A DNA stretch of 64,000 bases from Impatiens glandulifera (GCF_907164915.1 NC_061863.1:47465382-47529381), one strand, 5' to 3'. Counted from the first letter of the stretch, positions 12,064-24,767 are shown. Numbers and translations are program-made. Notes: generated by a model from the letters alone, not told the origin.

Positions 12064-13187
12064 ATCATCAAGATTCTGGACTTTGTTGATCAAAGTGTTG
12101 TTGCTCTTTGGTCAGATTTTGTAAGATATTTTTGCCCACGGAATGTATCTATTCTATGTATGCAGGATTTTTTAATATTTTTTTGGTCTCTTAGAAAATG
12201 TATTAAGGATTTATGATGAAGTTAGTTGATAGTTGAGATTATTTGTTAGATTCTAAAAAAATGTCAGATTATTTGCATCTTGGATGTGGTAGATCCACCA
12301 GCTTGCTGGATGGAAAATATCAACAATCATTTTACCCTTTTCTTTTTTTTATATATATTCTCCTTTTTGAAAAAGTTTTTAGCCTTTATGAACTAGACCC
12401 ATATTATTAACACTTATAATTCTTATTTTTTAAATCTATACCCATGATCTAAAACTGGGTCCCTGATGTAGATCTTTGTCACTGAAAGCTTTTTTGAATC
12501 ACTAAAAAATTGATTAAAAAAATAATTTCTAATGAGGCCTTCCTTTAAATGTAAACATGAGTATTAGTGGCAGAAGTTTAAAAAATATGGCAAATGAGGT
12601 TTAAAAACAACTTGTGAATGACAACGTAATAAACTAAACCAAATTCTCTTTTCGTGTCATTCAAATTTTGTGAGTTACTTGATCAATAATAATAAAACAA
12701 ATAAGGGTGATTGTGGTTATAGTCAAAATAAGGTAATTTTTTTTTTTTAATCTCCACGAGTAAAGCATAAAACCCGAAAATACACTTAACCAATTAATCA
12801 TCGAGCGTTTGATGGGTTCGAACACAAGACCTCTATGAGGTTAGAGATATTTCTCTCTTTTTTGTTGCTAGGCTAGAAGAGGATAATGTAATAAACTTTA
12901 ATGCCCGCCTAACTACAATTGGAACCATGTAAACTATTGTAGAAAAAACTGTTGCTTTGGATGGTACCGAATGTGTTTATTTCTACGTATGTTTCTTATT
13001 TTGTTGTTTTTCCTTGAATAAATCTTATTCAATAACTCAAACACATTATAACTCGTGGATTTGTCTTTAATCTTCCTCGAGCTATATCGATTATGAAAAA
13101 TAATATTTTCCTTGATTTATTTTTATCATACATTTATATTTAAGTGAAAATGGTTGATTTTGCAATTAAAAATAGTGTTTTTTTATA
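12064..13187. other. Downstream intergenic DNA
   Basis: AT-rich 3' flank of the glucanase gene with no gene. A tRNA-like repeat remnant at about 12780-12890 is listed separately. Confidence 0.4.
12780..12890 (-). repeat. SINE-like remnant with A- and B-box motifs
   Basis: On the minus strand, TAGCCTAGCAAC (A-box-like) is followed some 50 bases on by GTGTTCGAACCC (B-box-like), the order of a tRNA-derived RNA polymerase III promoter. It does not fold as a tRNA. A related minus-strand copy lies at 32985-33075. Confidence 0.35.
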
Positions 13188-14002
13188 CTAACATGTATCC
13201 CGTGCATTTGCACGAGTAATAATATATAAAATCGTGAAAAAAATATTACGGTAAAATTTTTATGGGCGGGTCAACCCACAATCCGACTCAAGTATCAATT
13301 TACTCTCACATATATCCAAATTAACCACAGCTCTTGACCCGGCAATCCGGACACTTTAAAAATTAAGCATCATTATATATATATATTAGTTAGTTAAAAA
13401 GTTGAACTTATTGTTAAAATGTTACGCGTTTATCAAATTTTGGGTTGAATTTAAAATATAAAGTGTTATTAGCCTAGTTGGTTAAAATGTTGTACTTGGT
13501 TTGTTATGTTGCAAATTCAAACCATACCTATAGCATTTTTAAATTTATTTTTAACCGTTTTAAGTTTATGGGCGGGTCAACCCACAATCCGACCCAAGTA
13601 TCCATTATTTACTCTCACATATATCCAAATTAATCACAGATCTCCGGCAATGCGGACACTTTAAAAATTAAGCATCATTATATATATATAGATTAGTTAG
13701 TTAAAAAGTTGAACTTATATTGTTAAAATGTCATGCGTTTATTAAATTTTGGGTTGAATTTAAAATATAAAGTGTTATTAGCTTAGTTGGTTAAAAAGTT
13801 GTACTTGTTTTGTTAGGTTGCAAGTTCGAACCATACCTATAGCATTTTTAAATTTATTTTTAACCGTTTTAAATTTATGGGCGGGTCAACCCACAATCCG
13901 ATCCAAGTATCCATTTACTCTCACATATATCCAAATTAACCACAGCTCTCGACCCGGCAATTCGGATACTTTAAAAATTAAGTATCATTAAATATATATA
14001 GA
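13188..14002 (-). mobile_element. Non-autonomous Helitron-like element H1 with internal tandem units
   Basis: Read on the minus strand, it begins TCTATATATA after a host A (GA at 14001-14002, then T). It ends with a hairpin (stem CGTGC/GCACG at 13201-13214), a short spacer and TTAG before a host T (13188-13191). This matches the Helitron 5'-TC / hairpin / CTRR-3' layout apart from the first base of CTRR. Inside are two full and one partial copy of a ~307-bp unit starting GGGCGGGTCAACCCACA (near 13264, 13570, 13879). There is no coding capacity. Confidence 0.5.
13470..13835 (+). repeat. tRNA-like A/B-box pair inside each H1 unit
   Basis: Each ~307-bp unit contains TAGCYTAGTTGGTTAAA (near 13470 and 13779) followed about 30 bases later by GGTTGCAAGTTCGAACC (intact near 13816-13832, mutated near 13510-13530). 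This is the A-box/B-box spacing of a tRNA-derived promoter. No cloverleaf forms. The same pair recurs at about 52924-52980 and, inverted, at about 31315-31372. Confidence 0.45.
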
Positions 14003-14220
14003 TTACTCACTAGGGATGATATTTTTGTTGGTAAACTATGTTTATTCTTTCTAAGAAATAAATTTGTTTTGAATTAAATTAATTTTATTTATTTAATAAA
14101 ACTAAATATATATAGAATTGGGTTAACCACTAAGGTAATTCAAGTGTTTAGAATTGTTTTCAATTTTCACTTAAAATGTTTTAAATTGTAATAATTATAT
14201 AATTTTGAAGGAATTACAAT

Positions 14221-14223
<3 letters not shown>

Positions 14224-14259
<36 letters not shown>
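14224..14259. repeat. (TA)n microsatellite
   Basis: An uninterrupted alternating AT run of about 36 bases. Confidence 0.95.
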
Positions 14260-14260
<1 letters not shown>

Positions 14261-14683
14261 CATTAATTTGAGAAAAAAACATCTAAAAAATTAAATACTT
14301 TACATAAAAATCAATTTACAAAGATTAAGATTCTAATTAAACTAATACGAACTCATTTGAATTCAATAACAATGAGTGGTGAGAGTAAGCCGGATAAATC
14401 AATTAAGCGGTGTTGAAAAAATCTCTACTCAAATTCTGAGCGATAGTAAAATTTATCTTTACTCGAGGATTAGTAACCAACGCCAAAACAGTTCTGTCAA
14501 ATAATACGATTTATATACAAATATGATTAAAATAGCGATAAACTCATCTAAACATTAGAAGATGTCTATAAATGGACCTTTAACAGAAAGATTAAATCCA
14601 AAAATTCTTAAAAAGAAAACAAAAACTTCAAATCCGACAACATCATTTCCTTTGCTACAAAGAAGAAGATGAATACAGACTCG
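14260..14683. other. Intergenic DNA, nothing recognised
   Basis: AT-rich sequence between the microsatellite and the hAT-like MITE, without gene or repeat signals. Confidence 0.4.
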
Positions 14684-15677
14684 TGGGGTATTCAATATTT
14701 GATCTGAATCGAATATTCGACCGAATTTGAATTCACTAAATTCGAATAAACTGAATTCGAATAAACTGAATTCGAAATTCATTTTAGGTTTTCGAATCAA
14801 ATTTCAAACCAATTCGAATTCAAATACAGTTTTTAAATTAGTTTTCGAATTGGGGTTTTAACTCGAAAACCAAACCGAAAACCGAATTCATTTATTATTA
14901 TTTATTTTATTATATAAAATATATAATAATTTATTTATTTTATTATATATTATATAACTTGTTAGATATAATATATAATTAATTTTCAGCCGTCACCTCA
15001 TCTATGTTCTCTAAGCCTAATTCTTCACTCGATACTTCATCTATTTTCTCTAAACTTAATTTTTTAGTCGTCCACCTCATATATATTCTCTAAACCTAAT
15101 TCTTCAGCCGCTCACTTCTTCAGTCGTCCACCTCATATATATTCTCTAAACCTAATTCAATCGTCACCCCTCCCTCATATATATTCTCTTAACATAATTC
15201 TTCATCCGCCGCCTCACTTTTTCATCCATATTATCATATAAAAGAACATTCATAAACCATCAATCGTCCACTAAAAAATGAGACTATTAATCTAATATTG
15301 CCATATTTCCCTTTAGAACTTCAATTTATCTAATCTCGTTATCTCAATAGCCTTTCTTTTTATCAAGACTTTTAAGTCCTAATCCATCTCCATCGTTTAA
15401 CACTTATTTCGAATTTAAAATTTATCTCATTGTTCAACATTTATCTCTATCTTTCAACATCTAAATTCAAATTTTAATTTGAATTAGAATAATTTGAATT
15501 CAAGATTTGACAATAAAAGAAAAAATAAAATCGAATTCAGTTCGAATTCGAATTGTTCGAAATTTGAAAAGAATATCAAATTCGAATTCGGTTCAGTTTA
15601 TGAGTTGGCTAAAAAAATTCGAAGAAATCGAACCGAGGAATTCGAATAACTCGAAAACGAACCAATGAACATCCCTA
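14684..15677. mobile_element. Old hAT-type MITE with GAATTCGAA-rich ends
   Basis: Both subterminal regions (14700-14870 and 15530-15670) are packed with GAATTCGAA/TTCGAATTC motifs in inverted arrangement. The right end reads inwards as TAGGGATGTTCATTGG and the left as TGGGGTATTCAATATT. Imperfect 8-bp flanks, CAGACTCG (14676-14683) and CATACTCA (15678-15685), match at 6 of 8 positions, as expected for an ancient hAT target duplication. There is no coding content. Confidence 0.5.
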
Positions 15678-15837
15678 CATACTCAAGATATGATCACTAA
15701 TACAATTAGAGGGTATTAACAGCCAGGGCCGAACCTGGGGTAAGCCCAGCAAACCCCCGGGCTAGGGCAGCCCACTCCCTATGACAGCCCATTTATTAAA
15801 ATAAAGAAGACATTTCTAGTATTTTTTAAATATAAAT

Positions 15838-15910
15838 GGATTTAGCTTAGTGGTTAAGGATGTAAACAAAATAATTTACCTGATCATGAGTTTTAATCTC
15901 ACCAAAATCT
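15838..15910 (+). repeat. SINE-like segment inside the hAT element
   Basis: TTAGCTTAGTGGTTAAGGA, an A-box match, is followed by GATCATGAGTTTTAATCTCACC, a degenerate B box. It looks like a tRNA-derived promoter carried in the element. A decayed relative lies near 59565-59585 in the MITE at 59353. Confidence 0.35.
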
Positions 15911-16601
15911 TTTTTTTAATGAAAGTTTGATATTTTAATTTTACAAATAAATTTGGTTCGAGTTCGAGCTCAAGTTCCAGTTCGAACTTGAGTTTGAGCT
16001 TGAAAATTCAATTTTTGTTCAAGCTTTCGAGTCGAGCCGAGCTTGTAGGTAATATAGTTGAGTCGAACTCGAGCTAATAAATACTTAATTGAGTTGAGCT
16101 CCAGCAAGTTTGAGCTCGGCTCGGCTCATTTGCAGCCAGGGGCGGAGCCAGGATAAAAAATTACATGGGGCTGACTCCAACTTGCATCTCAGATGTAACT
16201 TTTTATGCTCCGCTTTTTTTTCAATAAAATTTCCACGATTATTAGAAGATGGAGACTCGTCATGCCCTCTCAATGCACACGCTTGCAAAGTGAGCCACCG
16301 AGTGCTTTCAATAGTTGTTGTAAGCCGTAATCTGTTATTTTGTTTTTCATCTAAAGACTATGCATTCAGTACTTTGTCAATATGACAAGGATATTCATTA
16401 GATTATCAAGATATTCAACTGCCCTATTATGTGGTGAAATATTACATCCTATATGCATAACAAAAGAGCATCTATCCTCATCATTAACTTGTTTTCAATA
16501 TTTGAATCCATCTATTGTAAATGTAGGTTTTGGGGTTGCTTATGTTCAAACAAGAAAAATGGTAAACAAAATACAACATCTTTCAAAGGAGAGTATTCTA
16601 A

Positions 16602-16868
16602 CTAAGTAAATTTCTTAAACCAATGATTTTGGAATCGTCGATTTTGATTTCCAAATTTGGTTGGCGGGTACTCATCCTTAATAGGTTGATATGACCCCAT
16701 CTTGATATAATCTCGTCTAATTTCATCTCTTTGATTAAAAGGATATTTCCATATCGGAATACGTAATGATGGATCAAGTTTAAGATAACTTACATCAATA
16801 TCAATTCTAGGAGTTTTGTTAGGTTCTTGAGCAAGGATATCAAATTCTTTATTTAAATATCGAATCAA
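16602..16868 (-). pseudogene. hAT transposase fragment, TTF-type zinc finger N-terminal region
   Basis: The minus-strand frame contains LDPSLRIPIWKYP, RDEIRRDYIKMGSYQP and TKFGNQNRRFQNHWFKKF. This is the conserved start of the TTF-type zinc-finger, hAT-family transposases annotated in plants as ZMYM1-like. In intact relatives it precedes a zinc finger and the hAT catalytic and dimerisation regions. Here the frame stops just after the first motif block and no RNase-H-like or dimerisation segment was found, so the gene is truncated. It sits inside the hAT element with the TTAACAGC duplication, which explains its origin. The first Met is arbitrary, because an upstream exon is likely missing. Confidence 0.7.
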
Positions 16869-16919
16869 ACCAATGTAACTATTTTAACTTGTTTATTAAT
16901 ATTAATTTATATTTTCTTA

Positions 16920-17275
16920 TAAAGTTTTGAAATAGTTTAAAATTAAATAAATATAAAACACTATTATTATTTTAATTTTTATATTTTACCCTTATAAATA
17001 ATTTGTATTATTAATTATATTAAAATAAATAAAAAACAATATATAATTATTATATAAATATAATTTTAAAATAAATAATATTATTGTATAATTTCTTAAT
17101 TTTTGAAATAGTTTAAAATTAAGAAATATAAAACACTATTATTATTTTAATTTTTATATTTTACCCTTATAAATAATTTGTATTATTAATTATATTAAAA
17201 TAAATAAAATATAATATATAATTATTATATAAATATAATTTTAAAATAAATAATATTATTAATAATAATTATATT
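16920..17275. repeat. Tandem duplication of ~165-180 bp in the hAT core
   Basis: Two nearly identical copies (about 16925-17095 and 17103-17265) share AAAACACTATTATTATTTT and TTTACCCTTATAAATAATT. They lie within the AT-rich core of the hAT element. A diverged inverted relative is visible at about 28930-29250. Confidence 0.7.
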
Positions 17276-17679
17276 TAAAATAATATAATTATGAATTAAT
17301 TTATAGATAAATTATAGGTGAGGCCAAGGTCTGATCACCTGACCTCATCTTCACAGTTTAATTACATAGTCAACTGGGCTAAGTGTCAAATACAAATATA
17401 AAATATTTTATTTTAAGATTTTGATTTAGGTGGGGTTGGAGCCCATGTTTGCAGCCTTATTTAAAGCCAACTCGATGTCATCAGCATCCAACGATTCAAA
17501 TCAACTCGTTGTCATCAACATTCATCGACACTCCAATGATTCAAAACCAACTCACTGTCATCTACGATGCTATTCCTCTTAAGTGACTAAACATTCCTAT
17601 CAAAAATTTTTTAGCTGTCAAAATTGACGTATTTTTAGGCTGGGGCATCCTAAAATTCGGGGCCGACATTGTTAACAGC

Positions 17680-19920
17680 ATACGACCCACCAAAAATTGA
17701 AAGTATTAATCGAATTATAAAAATTTAAAATGACAAATCTAATTCGACTAAATAGATTGCCGTAATAATAAAGATAGAAAGATAAATCAAGTGGACCTCT
17801 TGTCTGTGTTGCAACTCGATGCCCCTTGTGTAAACCCTATCATATATTTATATAGAGAGTACATGCCGGGTGTAAAAGATTTGTCTATATTGACGGAGCA
17901 AATAATAATTTATTATATAATTTTTGTACATCTCGGTTATATAATTTATTATATAATAATTAAAGTATTCAGGCCACCACTAAAATGTATATAATTTTTC
18001 TAATTAAAAAATATTTAATTTATAATCTTAATAGGCCTAATTTGAAAAGTTGAAATTCATTCTTAAAAAAAAACATAGGGCTAACATAGGTCGTATTATG
18101 TAGGTTATAAATTGAAATTCATTCTTATATACCGGTTCTAATTAAAATTCATTTTCTTGATATAATTTGTAGGGTTGTATTTTTTTATCGGTTAATTTAT
18201 TAATATTTGTAGTGTTATAACAATTTTTTGTCTCTGTGAATTGTTTTTAAATTTTTAATAATTTGATTATAATTTTTTTAATATTTGATATATATATCTG
18301 TTGAGAATCTTGAATTCAACAATTTTTTTCATGTAAAATCGGTAGATTAAAAACAAAAATAATATTTTATCTTTTATAAGTTAAGAATTAATAATTCTTT
18401 AATTATGACTTATATTCAATTATTAATGAATATTATATTTTAAAAATTGTAAATCCCAATTTCAATAGTAGAAATATGTATACTTAGCTTTTATTATTGT
18501 GTTATATTAATTTTTGTGAAAAAAATAATTTAGTCCATTTAGATTTTAAATTCTAATCTCGCGTGAAAATAAAAAAATACACCCTCAAATGCTATAACAA
18601 CCTCTGATAGTGTAACGAGTAAGATAATTTTTTAACTTTTATTCTGATTTTGTCTTTTAAAGAAAAAATGGCAAAAATTGATGGCACGTGTTTTGAGATA
18701 TATTGAGTTGGGAATTGGGATTAAGTATTAAATTTAATATAACTTATTCTTTAAAAATAGTTTTGTATTGACTTGGGATTAAGTATTAAATTTTATATAA
18801 ACAAAAGTATAAGTAAATATTCATGAATTGATTAGGATAGGATGAATAAAGTTTTATTTAATTTAAAAAATATGTAAGATGATATAATAAAAATAGGTAC
18901 ACTTTATAATACGAAAACTCTTAAATATTAAAATACATATATTTAGAGGTTTAGTGACTTTTAAGGACATCTTTAACGGGTATTCAAAACTCATTATGCC
19001 TGTCATTTTCTACTTCAACTGTCCGGCAAATAAAATTGCATTATGCGTTTTTGGTCTTCTCTCCTCCGGCCAAACACATAGTAACTATTCATCTTCACAA
19101 TTTTGAATATGCATAGTAATTATTCATCTTCACAATTTTGACCATTTTTAAAAAATGGCTCTTAGACTATATTTTTTTAATAATTTTTAATTTTTTACAT
19201 GTAAATTACTCTTTCAACTTATATTGTTTTTACCTTTAAGATAAAATTTATAATATTTTTTAAATGTATAATTAAATCATTAAATTTGTATAATGTATAA
19301 ATTATTTTATATTTTATAATTCATATTATACTTTTACGTTATATTTTATAACTTAAGTTTTATAAATTATAAATTTTTAAATGAACGAAAAAGATTGAGG
19401 TTAAATATGTAAAGTTGATAAATATCTAGATAATATTAATAATGTTAAAAAGTTATTGTAAGAAATGAATATTCTAAGAATATTTTTTTAAATTTGGAAA
19501 TGAGTTTTTGGGTGGAAGATAAATTTATTGTTTGATGTGACGTTTACTGCATTTTAAGTTTAAAGATGAGTTTGTGAGTTTTAAATTGTCTAATAAGGAA
19601 AAAAATGTCAATTTTTATATAAAATTACAATGAATATTCACGTATATTACCGAACTGATTTTTATTTGTTTATAATTTTTAATCGTTCATATGACTATAA
19701 TTGAGTTTAATATTTATATAGATCACTTTCATTTAACTTTGTTATGTTTTTATTAGATGAGATTTACGTATAATTGAAAATGACACCTTTTTTATATTAG
19801 ATTTTCTCTTATATATTTATCATTATAACAACAAAATATTATCCAATAATTATGGACATTCCATAAAGGGGATACATGGTTAAGAGTTACTATTCCATTA
19901 ACATTCTATGGTATTTATTT
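17680..19920. other. AT-rich intergenic DNA
   Basis: No gene is supported. Around 18955-19610 the phrases GGACATCTTTAACGGG at the left and inverted ACTCATCTTTAAACTT at the right hint at an old MITE, but a target duplication could not be fixed. Confidence 0.4.
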
Positions 19921-19924
19921 ATAC

Positions 19925-19927
<3 letters not shown>

Positions 19928-19964
<37 letters not shown>

Positions 19965-20054
19965 TATATATATATATATATATTATAAATATATATATAT
20001 ATATATATATTATAAATATATATATATATATATTATAAATATATATATACACAT
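19928..20054. repeat. Interrupted (TA)n microsatellite
   Basis: About 125 bases of TA repeats broken by 'TATAAATATA' and one 'TTAAATATA', forming a higher-order repeat of roughly 30 bp. Confidence 0.9.
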
Positions 20055-21245
20055 TAACATATCACTATTTCAAAATCATTACTTTTACTTTATTTAAGAT
20101 ATTTTATGCGGTAATTTAACATTTGACATTTAGTTTAGAAGCACTCTTCTCGTTTGAGCTATTTATATTTATATTTAAAAATAATTCTTAAAATAAATTT
20201 ATAGTTAAGAAATGATTTTATTATTTATTTAATTAATATTATTTTAACTATTACAACAAATTTACATCTATTAAATGAAAATATATAACATAACAAATTT
20301 TAATATATTTGTAATGCCCAAATCTTGTCCATTGGGAAGATCACATTACGACTCAATAATCGTCGTCCATAACTCACATTTCTTTCGGGTCTCGAGTGAG
20401 ACAAGAAACCAAAATGGTAGACATGATTAGAGCTCGTTTAAATAGTTTTAATTTTGGACTAGCTTTAATCTTTTTAAATTCGTCATTTAAACATTTGACT
20501 AAACTTATATCATTATGTTCCTAGAACATCTATCTAGAAAATCGAAAATCGAAAATGCGTTCATGCGCATCAGCCGGCTTGAGATTCCAAACGAAAGAAA
20601 AGAACAAATTTTATTACCTAAAAATGAAAAGAACATTTGAATTATTAATCTTATATTCGAGTTAGTACGAAATACATATTCTCTTTCTTGAAGCGATCAT
20701 GCAAAAATTTTTATCATTAGATAGAGTTGTTATGCCAATATCGTTATACGAAAACCAAAATAAGAATAAGGAAGAAAAATATATCGTGAAAGTCAATGAT
20801 GCCCTTAACCCCTTATATTCTCAGAAGAAAAAAAAATAGTAGGAGCAAAAGAAAGAAAGTTCACTATTCATTGAAGTTTTTGAACTCTTTTAAATAATAA
20901 TAGTTTCCCACTGTATAAAAATAAATAAATGAAGCTTAATCATCCCATCCATCAAATAAGTGGAACTATGGAAGATTCATTCAACTGTGAAAATTTACAT
21001 TGCTATAATATGATTATAGGATTATGCTATATATCCTAAATCTAAAAAGTGAGGTAACGAGGGAAGTGAAGTGACTAATGCGAAGAACAACACTAAAAAG
21101 AGTTACCTAAAAGAATGTTAGTTTAAAATGAAAAATAAATTCAAAAATCATTATCATAAAATAAATTGTGTTTATGTAAAAAATAATATTTTTTGGAATT
21201 TTTAAAAATTAATTAAGACACTATAATACACAAGAGAAATGAAAT
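20055..21245. other. Intergenic DNA, nothing firm
   Basis: AT-rich, with a more complex segment at 20320-20600 (starts GTAATGCCCAAATC) that may be retroelement-derived. No frame or domain is recognisable. Confidence 0.35.
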
Positions 21246-21264
21246 TTTAAAATTAAAGAAACAA

Positions 21265-21570
21265 ATTATAGGTCCGGCAAGTTTAGACGTCGGATCGGAC
21301 AAGGGCGCGCGCGTCTGAGCACGGGCCGAGTGTGGATGGGCGTTTGGGTCTGGACTCTGGACACATGTGTGGTCCAAACTCAATGGATGTGTTGATAGAT
21401 TGGGTTGAAGCTCGGACGATAGGCTGTTGAGGTTGAGCAAGGTCTCCCTTTTGAATCCTAACTTGCATTTTTTCTTGAAATTCTCGGTTGGGCCTTTGAT
21501 TTTTCTCGGTCGCCTGTATGAAATCATCGGGTGAACTCCGGAATTCGGATTTCCTCGGTCTAGACTAACA
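21265..21570. mobile_element. GC-rich retroelement-like fragment
   Basis: A GC-rich island with overlapping minus-strand frames that match nothing recognised. Its right part carries TTTCTCGGTCGCC and CCTCGGTCTAGAC, echoing the minisatellite at 6.4-6.9 kb, so the two may derive from one repeat family. Confidence 0.3.
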
Positions 21571-21689
21571 AAACCAAAAATTTCATAAACTGTTTTTTCT
21601 TTCTTTTCTGGGCTTTAGCTCAATCAGTGCATGATTCTAACCCAATACAATTGCATCTCTCTAAACCCAATTCAAACATAAGAGCAACC

Positions 21690-22760
21690 CTTACCAAAAT
21701 TTTCTTACAACCCAAAATGTGGGTTTTAAATAGAAACACTTAAATTATTTTTAAATGAGTAATAATATTGGAACGAAAAATTGATAGCAAATGAGACAGC
21801 AAATGAAATGTTATGTCTCTCAGTATATATTTATTTTTCAACTTTAACTTTATTAATAATTTTCGCATTCTTCTCACTTCTTACATTTTTTCGTTCTATC
21901 TTAAATAAAACAAATTTAACCAAAAAAAAAATTTTATTATTAAAAAATACTTAATAATTTATTTCTTTAATTTTTATTATTATAAATATTTTTTTTAAAT
22001 TATTATATATGACACTATAAACGCATTTTAATTATTTATTTATTTCAATAATTTTTTATTTATTTATTGAAAAAATTAAAATTTATTTTTTAGTAATAAA
22101 AATGATTCAAATTAACATAAATAATAATTAATTATGTTATATTTAATTAAAAACATTTACTTGATTAATTTACTATTTTTAGTATTAAATTAAATTATTT
22201 TTATTCTTAAATTATATATTAAATTAACTTAAGTAAATGTTTTTAATTAAATATAACTCAACTAAATGTTTTTAATTAAATATAACACAATTAATTATTA
22301 TTTATTTTAATTTTAGTCATTTTTATTATCAAAAATAAATTTTAATTCTTTTAATAACTAAAAAAATTATTAAGAAAAAAGAAACAATAAAAATACGTTG
22401 TTTATAGTGACATGTAAATAATTTTTAAAAAAAGAATATTTATAATAATAAAAGTTAAAAAGATAAATTATTAATTTTTTAATAATAAAAATTGATTTTT
22501 TTATTGTCTCTTTTTTAAAATGGAGGAAGAAAATGTAAGTAGTGAGAAGAGAGAAAATTAATAATAAAGATAAAAGAGAAAAATAAATATATACTGAGTC
22601 AGAAAGTTCAATCAGCGCTCCACGTTGTGTCCTTAGCTGTCCCATTCGCTACCAATCTTTCGCTCCCCTATCATTACTCCTTTTAAATACACTGACTTTC
22701 TTAAAAACACATTTAAAACATCTCCAACCTATTTAGAATAATCCTAAACATCCAAAACCA
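21690..22760. mobile_element. MITE-like inverted-repeat element (~1 kb)
   Basis: The segment from about 21757 is an inverted copy of DNA ending near 22670. Both arms, read inwards, share the order: AACGAAAAATTGATAGC or its relative, CAGTATATATTTATTTTTC, TCTTCTCACTNCTTACATTTT, then long AT-rich arms meeting near 22200. There is no coding content. The ends near 21690 and 22740 (AGCAACCCTTACC; inverted GGTTGGAGATG) are approximate. Confidence 0.5.
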
Positions 22761-23550
22761 AATAGCAGAACCTGCATAGCCGAACTCAAAAATTTTGAAA
22801 TTGAGTTTTTGTTGTTTTTAACATGTTTCAAACATTCTAATCAATCTATAATTGTCGTGTAACAGGTTTAGAACATGTTTCAAACATAAAATTGCACAAT
22901 GGATAACTATAACACAAAAATAACATTTTTCTTGACAACCAGATTTTTTAAAAAACATGGGGTTAAATAAAGTATGGAAAGGTTTTGAATGCTTACACAG
23001 TTTGCAAATAGGTCTAGGAACACTTTCCAACCGATCTTACATAAAATGGACATTTAGCTCCAAAACCAAAATCTTTAAAACCTTAAAAAAAAAATTATGG
23101 CAATTTTATGTTTTTCTACACTTCATTCTCTCTAACTCTGGTTGTCCCTTCCAAATTTACTCTGGGAAATTGTTGAAGTCGACCTAACCTCGAGCCAAAC
23201 AAATCAACGTTTCAATTTTCTGATTTTCAAAAAAACCTCAGAAAAGAATGATATGAAAAAAAATGAAAAGTTAATTTTTTAACTTATTTAATTTGTTTGA
23301 ATTATTTGTACTATTTTTTATGTTTTATTTAAATTAGTCTGGAGTTTAATTATTTTGTGCTTTATTTTACAATTAATTATTTATTTTATTCTCGTTCAAT
23401 AAGTCGGTATAGAAATATTTTTTAAAATATATTTTTTAATAGAGGATGTTTACACTATTAAATAAGTGTATTATTTATTTAAAATATAATATTTATGTTT
23501 ATTAAGAAATGATAATAAAATAAGAGGAGTGATAGATGTAGAGAATTTAA
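22761..23550. other. Intergenic DNA, nothing recognised
   Basis: AT-rich DNA with only chance reading frames on both strands (about 22800-23190). Confidence 0.4.
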
Positions 23551-23702
23551 TGAGGGAATTTGGTGAGGGAATGACGTGTGGCATCACCTTCATTTGGAAA
23601 ATGTAAAAGTGGGAGGAAAGAGAAAAAAGAAATAAATTATTTGATTTTTTCAGCGAATAAGATTATGCCACGTCATTCTCTCACCAAATTCCCTCACCTA
23701 AT
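23550..23702. mobile_element. Short MITE with long terminal inverted repeats
   Basis: TGAGGGAATTTGGTGAGGG...ATGACGTG on the left is mirrored by CACGTCATTCTCTCACC...CCCTCA on the right, leaving about 80 bases between the arms. The flanks (ATTTAA / CTAATTA) suggest a TA- or TTA-type target. A diverged copy lies at about 28675-28835. Confidence 0.65.
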
Positions 23703-24767
23703 TATTTCTCATAAAATAATATAAACTCGTTTCAGAATTTAAAACAATTATATAAATATTTTTTTCTACAAAATAGTTTAATATGAGATTCCTCTCCAAT
23801 GTTTTAAATAAATACTAGTTAAAAAAGATTTAGGCAGGAAAAACAAAAATGTTGCCGTTCGTCGACTCGAGAGAAGAGAGAATAAAAATAAAAATAAAAA
23901 TAAAGTTACACGTCAGCTTACTTTGTTCTATACGATAATAAGACGCCCCTCCTCCAGCTCAGCGTCCTTATCTGTCCCTGACAACGTGGTGTGACAGCCC
24001 TTGCCAAGCTGTCATCTCTCCTTACAAAATCTTATTAGGATACTTTTCATTTTTTTATTTTCTTAAATTAAAAAAAATTAGATTGCCAGGATCCTATACA
24101 TAAATAAAATCCATAATAAATGTAGTATAATAAAAACTTTCTTTTAACTAATTAATCATGTATATCTGGCATAACTAATATTAAGAAATTCTTCATCATA
24201 ATCATGATGATTATAATCATTTATCAAATGTCATTTTATTTAATATTTAATCAATTAATCAATTTATTAATTAAATATTAAAACACCTTTTATTTTAAAA
24301 AATATATTTTACTATATATATATATTAATAAATTTAAATATTTTTATCAAAAAAAATATCCAATAAACCTTTTATAACCCAATTATATATTTATGGCAAT
24401 TTAAAAACACTAATTGAGTATGACTCTAAATAAGAAAAATTATATATTTATGTTAATTAAATTATTACCTTGTCTAAATACATCGTATAAGATAAGATAT
24501 TTAATAAAATAAATAAATTTATAAAAAAAGTGTTCATGATTATTCAACTAATGATATCAACAAACACATGATTAAAATAAGATCATAGTCACCCTCAAGC
24601 CCATAATACTGTTTTTTATTTTACGATAAAAACAGTATGAAATAGCCGCAAGAAGACATTATTATTAATTATAAGAAGCTCCTGGAGAAGTTTTTCATTC
24701 GCCCATTCCTCTATTAGAGAGAGAACAAGAACAAGAACGAGCTAGAACAGAGAGTTAAGTTGCAGCT
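23703..24767. other. Upstream region of the DUF1005 gene
   Basis: AT-rich except for 23935-24030, which is rich in CCCCTCC and TGACA motifs. A TATA-like AATTATAAGAAG at about 24668-24679 lies some 90 bases before the start codon, followed by a purine-rich leader with repeated AAGAAC. Promoter assignment is tentative. Confidence 0.3.

Larger units (their letters stand above)
15724..17671 (-). mobile_element. hAT transposon remnant with exact 8-bp TSD
   Basis: The element lies between identical 8-bp direct repeats TTAACAGC (15716-15723 and 17672-17679), the hAT target-duplication length. Its ends are degenerate inverted repeats, CAGGGCCGAACCTGG on the left and, read inwards, CAATGTCGGCCCCG on the right. 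Inside are a transposase fragment on the minus strand (16602-16868), a second hAT-like end CAGGGGCGGAGCCAGG at 16138-16153, and an AT-rich duplicated core. It is decayed and not autonomous. Confidence 0.75.

Noticed and set aside
13770..13840. tRNA gene
   Set aside because: A- and B-box-like motifs are present but no acceptor or anticodon stems form, and the sequence repeats as part of a mobile element.
19876..20097. Open frame of Tyr-Ile repeats
   Set aside because: A translation of the TA microsatellite. The same applies to 55230-55430.
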